This document shows positions 58,484 through 64,000 of a DNA stretch of 64,000 bases, one piece after another (position 1 is the stretch's first letter; each line of letters begins with the position of its first letter). Source of the DNA: Rhodanobacter sp. FW104-R8 (lineage in GTDB: Bacteria; Pseudomonadota; Gammaproteobacteria; Xanthomonadales; Rhodanobacteraceae); contig NZ_LVJR01000008.1 of the NCBI RefSeq assembly GCF_001617365.1, positions 1-64,000 on the forward strand. The letters are read 5' to 3'. The translations under genes and the position numbers were made by a program. The notes beneath the pieces are model-generated. The model was not told where the DNA came from. It did no database searches and saw only the letters and a list, made by a program, of their open reading frames with translations.

Positions 58484-59707
58484 ATGCCTTTCAATATCGC
58501 ATTGAGCGGTCTCAACGCCGCCTCGAAGGATCTCGAGGTCACCGCCAACAACATCGCCAACACCGCCACCACCGGCTTCAAGGGCTCGCGCACGCAATTC
58601 GCCGAATTGTTCAACGCCGCCGGCCCCAACCTCAGCAGCAGCCAGACCGGCAGCGGCGTGCGGCTGACCAACGTGGCGCAGCAGTTCACCGCCGGCAGCA
58701 TCGAGACCACCAACAACAGCCTGGATTTCGCCATCAGCGGCGGCGGGTTCTTCACCCTGCACGACGGCAAGGGCTATTCCTACACCCGCGCCGGCGCGTT
58801 CCAGAAGGACCAGAACGGATACGTGATGAACGCCAACGGCCAGCGGCTGCAGGTCTATCCGCCGGTGGCCGGCGGCGGTTTCGACAACAGCACGCTGACC
58901 GACCTGCAACTGGTCACCTCGCAGAACGCGGCCAAGGCCACCGATCTGGTGCAGATGTCGCTGAACCTGCCCTCCAACGCCACCCCGCCGGCTGCCGCGT
59001 TCGATCCCCTCAACAATCCGCTGAGCTACAACCAGGCCACGCCGTTCACCGCGTACGACTCGCTCGGCGCCACCCACAGCGGCGTCGTGTATTTCGTCAA
59101 GGACCCGGCCGCCAACGTGTGGAACGCGAGCCTGTATGTCGACGGCACCTCGACCGGCGCCTCGCAGCGGCTGACCTTCAACAGCAGCGGCGCACTGGTC
59201 GCGCCGGCCAGCGGCAGGCTGAGCTTCCCGGCGGTGTCGGTCAGCCCCGGCGCCAACCCCATGCAGCTCACCCTGGACATGAGCAAGGCGACCCAGTTCG
59301 GCAACACCTACGCGGCCAGCGCGATCAATCCGAACGGCTACCCGACCGGCATCCTGTCGAGCATCGACGTGTCCAGGGAGGGGGTGGTGCAGGCCAAGTA
59401 CTCCAACGGCCAGACCGCCTCGCTCGGCCAGCTGGCGCTGGCGCAGTTCTCCAACGAGCAGGGCCTGCGCCAGCTGGACAACACCAACTGGGCGGCCTCC
59501 TACGACTCCGGCACGCCGGTGATGGGCGCGGCCGGCGGCGGCACGTTCGGCAACGTGCAGGCCGGCGCGCTGGAAGCCTCCAACTCCGCCGACCTCACCG
59601 CGCAGCTGGTCAACATGATCAAGGCGCAGCGCAACTATCAGGCCAACGCGCAGGTGATCTCCGTCGACAACCAGCTGACCCAGACCGTTATCAACATCCG
59701 CAATTGA
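58484..59707 (+). CDS. flgE: Flagellar hook protein FlgE
   Basis: 407 aa. Start MPFNIALSGLNAASKDLEVT, NNIANTATTGFKGSRTQFAEL; C-terminal SNSADLTAQLVNMIKAQRNYQANAQV. Ribosome site GAGGAA upstream. Main structural subunit of the hook. Followed by a hairpin and a repeat element before flgF. Confidence 0.96.
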   Translation: MPFNIALSGLNAASKDLEVTANNIANTATTGFKGSRTQFAELFNAAGPNLSSSQTGSGVRLTNVAQQFTAGSIETTNNSLDFAISGGGFFTLHDGKGYSYTRAGAFQKDQNGYVMNANGQRLQVYPPVAGGGFDNSTLTDLQLVTSQNAAKATDLVQMSLNLPSNATPPAAAFDPLNNPLSYNQATPFTAYDSLGATHSGVVYFVKDPAANVWNASLYVDGTSTGASQRLTFNSSGALVAPASGRLSFPAVSVSPGANPMQLTLDMSKATQFGNTYAASAINPNGYPTGILSSIDVSREGVVQAKYSNGQTASLGQLALAQFSNEQGLRQLDNTNWAASYDSGTPVMGAAGGGTFGNVQAGALEASNSADLTAQLVNMIKAQRNYQANAQVISVDNQLTQTVINIRN

Positions 59708-59728
59708 CCTCACGCGAACGCGTGAGGT
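59707..59728 (+). terminator. Perfect 10-bp hairpin at the flgE stop
   Basis: ACCTCACGCG and CGCGTGAGGT pair around two A residues, starting at the last base of the flgE stop codon. No T-run, so it could attenuate read-through or protect the flgE message, giving more hook protein than distal rod proteins. Confidence 0.4.
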
Positions 59729-59828
59729 CATCCCGGCGCAGGCCGGGATCCAGTGAAAGAGCCGCCCCGGCGGAAGCCGGGACAGAACGTCAAGGCAACA
59801 CGCTGGATTCCGCCTGCACCGGAATGAC
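59727..59828. repeat. Dispersed REP-type repeat in the flgE-flgF gap
   Basis: Begins GTCATCCCGGCGCAGGCCGG and ends CACCGGAATGAC, with inner copies of CCGGCGGAAGCCGG. This GTCATTCCGGC-type palindromic repeat is common between genes in proteobacteria. Different family from the GTAGGAGC elements. Confidence 0.75.
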
Positions 59829-59852
59829 GAGTTAAAGCATTCGAGGTTTTCC

Positions 59853-60593
59853 ATGGATCGTTCGCTCTACGTAGCCATGACCGGCGCCACGCAGATGATG
59901 CGCGCGCAGTCGGAGGTGGCGCACAACCTGGCCAACGCCGATACGGTCGGCTTCAAGGCGCAGCTGTCGGCGTTCGAGCCCCTGCCGGTGCAGGGCCCGG
60001 GCCTGCCCACGCGGGTCAACGGCGTGGCGCAGGGCATGGGCGTGGACCTGCGCGAGGGCGGCCAGACCGAGACCGGGCGCGAGCTGGACGTGGCCGTGCA
60101 GGGGCCGGGCTGGATCGCGGTGCAGGGCGCCGACGGCAGCCAGGGCTATACCCGCGCCGGCGAGCTGCGGCTGACCCCCGACGGCCTGCTCACCGACGCC
60201 CGCGGCAACCTGGTGCTGGGCGACGGCGGCCCGATCAGCGTGCCGCAGAGCGCGCAGATCAGCATCGGCGCCGATGGCACGGTGTCGGTGGTGCCGATGG
60301 GGCAGGGCCCGCAGACGATCGCCGCGGTGGGCCGCATCAAGCTGGTCAACCCGCCTACCGGCCAGCTCTCGCTGGGCAGCGACGGGCTGATGCACCTCAG
60401 CGGCGGCGTCACCGCGGACACCGACCCGGCGGTCACCCTGAAGTCCGGCGTGCTCGAGTCCAGCAACGTGAACCCCTCGCAGACGCTGGTGCAGATGATC
60501 CAGCTGTCGCGCCAGTACGAACTGCAGATCCGCGCCATCCACAGCGCCGACGAGAACGCACAGTCGGCCACGCGGTTGCTGCAGGTCACCTGA
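59853..60593 (+). CDS. flgF: Proximal rod protein FlgF
   Basis: 246 aa. MDRSLYVAMTGATQMM, AHNLANADTVGFKAQL, YTRAGELRLTPDG and the C-terminal SSNVNPSQTLVQMIQLSRQYELQI. No signal peptide. Confidence 0.95.
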   Translation: MDRSLYVAMTGATQMMRAQSEVAHNLANADTVGFKAQLSAFEPLPVQGPGLPTRVNGVAQGMGVDLREGGQTETGRELDVAVQGPGWIAVQGADGSQGYTRAGELRLTPDGLLTDARGNLVLGDGGPISVPQSAQISIGADGTVSVVPMGQGPQTIAAVGRIKLVNPPTGQLSLGSDGLMHLSGGVTADTDPAVTLKSGVLESSNVNPSQTLVQMIQLSRQYELQIRAIHSADENAQSATRLLQVT

Positions 60594-60635
60594 TCCACGC
60601 CTCGCCATCCAGACGTCCAGACGGAGTCCATCGAC

Positions 60636-61421
60636 ATGTTTTCATCCCTGTGGGTAGCCAAGACCGGCCTCGATGCGCAGCAGACGCGCATGGACGTGAT
60701 CTCGAACAACCTCGCCAACGCCAACACCACCGGCTACAAGAGCGCGCGCGCCTCGTTCCAGGACCTGGTCTACCAGAACCTGCGCCAGCCCGGCGGGCAG
60801 ACCACCGAGCAGACCCAGGCGCCGGCCGGCCTGATGCTGGGCACCGGCGTGCGCGTGGTCGGCAACGAGAAACTGTTCACCCAGGGCAACATCGAGCAGA
60901 CCGGCAACTCGCTGGACGTGGCCATCCAGGGCCGCGGCTTCCTGCAGGTGACGATGCCCGACGGCAGCATCGCCTATACCCGCGACGGCTCGCTGCACAT
61001 GGACCAGAACGGGCAGATCGTCACCGCCAACGGCTACGCGGTGGATCCGGCCATCAGCGTGCCGGCCAACGCGCAGAGCATCACCATCGGCAGCGACGGC
61101 ACCGTCAGCGTAAGCGTGCCGGGCCAGGCCGCGACGCAGCAGATCGGCACCGTGCAGCTGGCTGACTTCATCAACCCCGCCGGCCTGCAGCCGAACGGCG
61201 ACAACCTCTACCTGGAAACCGCCTCCAGCGGCTCGCCGCAGATCGGCCAGCCCGGCCTGAACGGCCTGGGCACGCTGGCGCAGGGCGCGCTGGAAAGCTC
61301 CAACGTCAACGTGGTGGAGCAGATGGTCAACATGATCGAGACCCAGCGCACCTACGAGATGAATTCCAAGGCGGTGTCCGCCGCCGACTCGATGCTGCAG
61401 TTCCTCACCAACAAGACCTGA
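60636..61421 (+). CDS. flgG: Distal rod protein FlgG
   Basis: 261 aa. [57 protein letters not shown]-terminal [23 protein letters not shown]. Conserved length. Forms the distal rod through the L and P rings. Confidence 0.96.
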   Translation: MFSSLWVAKTGLDAQQTRMDVISNNLANANTTGYKSARASFQDLVYQNLRQPGGQTTEQTQAPAGLMLGTGVRVVGNEKLFTQGNIEQTGNSLDVAIQGRGFLQVTMPDGSIAYTRDGSLHMDQNGQIVTANGYAVDPAISVPANAQSITIGSDGTVSVSVPGQAATQQIGTVQLADFINPAGLQPNGDNLYLETASSGSPQIGQPGLNGLGTLAQGALESSNVNVVEQMVNMIETQRTYEMNSKAVSAADSMLQFLTNKT

Positions 61422-61432
61422 GGCATGTCGTG

Positions 61433-62113
61433 ATGTTCGATCGCCGTTTTCCATTCGTGCTGTGCGCGCTGACCTTGCTGGCCGGTTGCGCCACTGGCCC
61501 GCGCACGCACGACGATGCCGAATGGGCGCCCACGCCGCCGCCCGCGGCGCAGATCGCGCCGGGGCAGGCCGACGGCGCGATCTACCACGACCAGCAGAAC
61601 ATGGAACTGTTTGCCGACCCGCGCGCGCACCGCGTGGGCGACATCCTCACCGTGGCGCTGGTGGAAAGCACCCAAGCCAGCAAGAAGGCCACCACCACCA
61701 CCAGCAAGACCGACAAGGCGAAGATCGCCTCGCCCACCATCCTCGGCCAGGGCATTTCGATCGGCGGCAAGGCGGCGAACATCGGGCTGGACGGCGAACG
61801 CAGCTTCGACGGCGCCGGTTCCAGCACGCAGAGCAACCAGCTCACCGGGCAGATCACCGTCACCGTGGCGCAGCGCCTGGCCAATGGCAACCTGCTGGTG
61901 CGCGGCGAGAAATGGCTGACCATCAACCAGGGCCAGGAGCTGGTGCGCATCTCCGGCATCGTGCGCCCGCAGGACATCGGCCAGGACAACGTGGTGCCGT
62001 CCACCCGCGTCGCCGACGCGCGGATCAGCTACACCGGCCGCGGCACCCTGGCCGACGCGAACACGCGCGGCTGGCTGTCGCGCTTCTTCAATTCCAAGTG
62101 GATGCCGTTCTGA
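61433..62113 (+). CDS. flgH: L-ring lipoprotein FlgH
   Basis: 226 aa, lipobox LLAGC (C18). ATG 61433 preferred to the GTG just before it. Typical FlgH segments: [47 protein letters not shown] and [17 protein letters not shown]. Forms the outer-membrane ring. Stop overlaps the flgI start (TGATG). Confidence 0.95.
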   Translation: MFDRRFPFVLCALTLLAGCATGPRTHDDAEWAPTPPPAAQIAPGQADGAIYHDQQNMELFADPRAHRVGDILTVALVESTQASKKATTTTSKTDKAKIASPTILGQGISIGGKAANIGLDGERSFDGAGSSTQSNQLTGQITVTVAQRLANGNLLVRGEKWLTINQGQELVRISGIVRPQDIGQDNVVPSTRVADARISYTGRGTLADANTRGWLSRFFNSKWMPF

Positions 62114-63381
62114 TGAGCCCATCGCCACGCTCCACCGTAGGAGCCCGCTCGCGGGCGATGCGTTTGTTCCGGGATGACCAGACATTCGTCTGTTGGAAGC
62201 CGGGATTCGGGATGACCAGACATTCGTCTGTTGAAAGCCGGGATTCGGCAAGGTCAAAGGCAAAGGCATCGCCCGCGAGCGGGCTCCTACGTGTGTTCCT
62301 GCTTGTCGTGGGGGTTCTGGTTGTCGCCCCCGCCCATGCCGACAAGATCCGCGACCTCGCCTCGGTGGCCGGCGTGCGCAGCAACCAGCTGATCGGCTAC
62401 GGCCTGGTGGTGGGCCTGGACGGCTCGGGCGACCAGACCACGCAGGCGCCGTTCACCACGCAGAGCCTGGAGAACATGCTGCAGCAGTTCGGCATCACCG
62501 TGCCGGCCAGCGCGCGGCCGCAGCTGAAGAACGCGGCGGCGGTGATGGTGACCGCGGACCTGCCGCCGTTCGCCAAGCCGGGCCAGACCATCGACGTCAC
62601 CGTCGCCTCGATCGGCAACGCCAAGAGCATCCGCGGCGGCCAGTTGCTGATGGCGCCGCTGCGCGGCGCCGACGGCAACGTCTACGCGGTGGCGCAGGGC
62701 AGCGTGGTGGTCGGCGGCATCAGCGCGCAGGGCAAGAGCGGCTCCAGCGTGCAGGTCAACATCTCCGCCAGCGGGCGCATCCCCAACGGTGCCTCGGTGG
62801 AGCGCGTCGTGCCCTCGTCTTTCGCCGGCGGCGGCGACCTGATGCTGAACCTCAACACCGCCGACTTCACCACGGCCACGCGGATCGCCACGGCGATCAA
62901 CCGGGCCTACGGCGCCGGCACCGCGCAGCCGCTCGACGGCGGCTCGGTATCCGTGCGCGGGCCGCAGGATCCGGCGCAGAAAGTGGCATGGCTGGGCGCG
63001 ATCGAGAGCCTCGACGTGCAGCCGGGCGATGCCCCGGCGCGCATCGTGGTGAACTCGCGCACCGGCACCGTGGTGATCGGTTCCGACGTGCGGGTCAGCG
63101 CCGCCGCGGTGGCGCACGGCGCAATCCAGGTCACCATCAGCGAGCAGTCCCAAGTCAGCCAGCCGGCGCCGTTCGGCCGCGGGCAGACCGCGGTGGTGCC
63201 CAGCAGCAGCGTGCAGGTCAGCGAAGAGGGCGCGCACATGTTCAAGTTCGGCCCCGGCGTGAGCCTGGACACCATCGTGCGCGCGGTGAACCAGGTGGGC
63301 GCCACGCCAAGCGACCTGATCTCGATCCTGCAGGCGCTGAAGCAGGCCGGTGCGCTGCACGCGGACCTGGTCGTGATCTAG
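62113..63381 (+). CDS. flgI: P-ring protein FlgI with REP-derived N-terminal extension
   Basis: 422 codons from ATG 62113, which overlaps the flgH stop. The mature part (from [24 protein letters not shown], residue 76 on, 346 aa) is a normal FlgI. The predicted signal hydrophobic core [16 protein letters not shown] directly precedes it, but 52 codons encoded by a REP element (62137-62290) separate that core from the original start [10 protein letters not shown]. Alternatives: ATG 62158 inside the REP, or GTG 62293 giving a signal without a basic n-region. The reading frame is unbroken. Export efficiency with such a long n-region is uncertain. Confidence 0.92.
   Translation: MSPSPRSTVGARSRAMRLFRDDQTFVCWKPGFGMTRHSSVESRDSARSKAKASPASGLLRVFLLVVGVLVVAPAHADKIRDLASVAGVRSNQLIGYGLVVGLDGSGDQTTQAPFTTQSLENMLQQFGITVPASARPQLKNAAAVMVTADLPPFAKPGQTIDVTVASIGNAKSIRGGQLLMAPLRGADGNVYAVAQGSVVVGGISAQGKSGSSVQVNISASGRIPNGASVERVVPSSFAGGGDLMLNLNTADFTTATRIATAINRAYGAGTAQPLDGGSVSVRGPQDPAQKVAWLGAIESLDVQPGDAPARIVVNSRTGTVVIGSDVRVSAAAVAHGAIQVTISEQSQVSQPAPFGRGQTAVVPSSSVQVSEEGAHMFKFGPGVSLDTIVRAVNQVGATPSDLISILQALKQAGALHADLVVI
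62137..62290. repeat. Composite paired REP element inside the flgI 5' coding region
   Basis: Outer inverted arms at 62137-62161 and 62266-62290 are of the GTAGGAGCCCGC family seen at 2181. Between them are two near-identical 38-bp direct repeats (62171-62208 and 62209-62246), starting GGGATGACCAGACATTCGTC and differing at one base. The 154-bp element leaves flgI open in frame. Confidence 0.85.
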
Positions 63382-63395
63382 GCGACGGGATCACC

Positions 63396-64000
63396 ATGGC
63401 ACCGATCAACCGCCCCTCGCCCGCGCTCGATACCTGGACCGAACTGTCCGGGTTCCAGCAGCTGCGCGCGCAGGCGCGCAGCGATGGCGGCAAGAGCGCG
63501 CTGCCGGCCGTGGCGAAGCAGTTCGAGGCGATCTTCACCCAGATGATGCTGAAGTCGATGCGCGACGCCAACGCCGGCATGGGCAGCGACATCGCCGGCA
63601 GCGAGCAGGTCGACTCGTACCGCGAGATGTTCGACCAGCAACTGTCGCTGAGCCTGGCCAACGGCCGCAACGGGCTCGGCATCGCGAAGATGCTGGTGCG
63701 CCAGCTGGGCGGCAAGCCGGAAGCGGTCGCCACGGCGGGGCAGGGTCTGCCGGTGCCCACGGCCGACGTGCTCAACGCCAATGTCCGTGCGCTGCTGCGA
63801 CTGGGCGCCGGTGGCGATGCGGCCGGCGGCGAAGCGGCGCCGGCCGGCGGCGTCGCGGCGATGCCGTCGACGTTCGACGCCGCCTCGCCGTGGGGCGATG
63901 CGCTCGATCGCCTGGCGCGGGGTGCGCTGGACATGGCCGGCACGGCGGCGAAGCTGCTGCCGGGCGGCGATCCGGTGAATTTCGTGCGTGCGCTCGCACC
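63396..64000 (+). CDS. flgJ: Peptidoglycan hydrolase/rod-cap FlgJ, incomplete at window end
   Basis: At least 201 codons from ATG 63396; cut by the window end. The N-terminal rod-cap domain is clear (VAKQFEAIFTQMMLKSMRDAN, SEQVDSYREMFDQQLSLSLANG, GLGIAKMLVRQL). After a Gly/Ala-rich linker (GGDAAGGEAAPAGGVAAM) the beginning of a second domain appears (NFVRAL...), expected to be the glucosaminidase that opens the wall for the rod. Confidence 0.92.
   Translation, partial: MAPINRPSPALDTWTELSGFQQLRAQARSDGGKSALPAVAKQFEAIFTQMMLKSMRDANAGMGSDIAGSEQVDSYREMFDQQLSLSLANGRNGLGIAKMLVRQLGGKPEAVATAGQGLPVPTADVLNANVRALLRLGAGGDAAGGEAAPAGGVAAMPSTFDAASPWGDALDRLARGALDMAGTAAKLLPGGDPVNFVRALA

Noticed and set aside
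62137..62290. CRISPR-like interpretation of the tandem 38-bp repeats
   Set aside because: Only two copies, directly abutting with no spacers, inside a REP pair; no cas genes anywhere in the window.

Overview
The window is GC-rich gammaproteobacterial DNA, most likely from the Rhodanobacteraceae/Xanthomonadales (Rhodanobacter, Dyella or a close relative). This is inferred from the gene set: a TonB receptor, flavin halogenase and glucosidase cluster; the order flgN-flgM-flgA / cheV / flgBCDEFGHIJ; an M28 peptidase and TMEM43 protein; and paired REP elements with the GTAGGAGC head. No rRNA or marker gene in the window fixes the genus.

Region 1 (470-21786) is an alpha-glucan (maltodextrin/starch) utilisation locus. 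A TonB-dependent receptor (15841-18735) would bring oligosaccharides through the outer membrane. Exported GH13, GH31, six-hairpin and GH39 enzymes would trim them, an MFS sugar transporter (2256-3734) would carry the products inward, and a cytoplasmic GH13 alpha-glucosidase (19169-20791) would finish them. A tryptophan-halogenase-like flavoprotein and an esterase-D-like hydrolase ride along. Three identical 14-bp LacI-type sites (TGCATACGTATTCA) sit upstream of the receptor, the alpha-glucosidase and the six-hairpin glycosidase; a different 18-bp palindrome precedes the GH39 gene. No LacI-family regulator is encoded in the window, so control must come from outside it.

Region 2 (21881-31696) holds an M28 peptidase, a PepSY protein, a GT9 glycosyltransferase, an arsR-arsI-arsC-arsB(acr3) arsenic operon, and a module made of an FHA membrane protein, a membrane Ser/Thr kinase with a HAMP domain, and a convergent LysM/TPR-type lipoprotein.

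Region 3 (about 31849-41646) is an AT-richer genomic island in the 3' end of tRNA-Phe(GAA). A 38-bp exact repeat of the tRNA 3' half marks both ends, and each copy keeps its own hairpin terminator. No integrase gene is visible. The cargo is small membrane proteins, an IS1-like transposase, a pair of CoiA-type zinc-finger proteins (one with a PD-(D/E)XK-like signature), and a co-directional cassette of an AAA+ ATPase, a small coiled-coil protein and a TIR-like (PF10137-type) protein. The cassette is the best candidate for an undescribed, probably anti-phage, system.

Region 4 (41759-51321) is housekeeping: yggX, mutY, an AsmA-like protein, ftsY, rsmD, coaD, a ferredoxin, ggt, an MBL hydrolase and a TMEM43 protein. 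Region 5 (51364-64000) is the flagellar/chemotaxis cluster, with sequence-recognisable sigma-28 promoters (flgM, a soluble MCP, cheV) and a sigma-54 promoter (flgB operon). It ends inside flgJ.

Paired REP elements recur (2181, 21783, 42070, 62137). Three supply the stop codon of a neighbouring gene, and the fourth is inserted in frame in the signal-peptide region of flgI.
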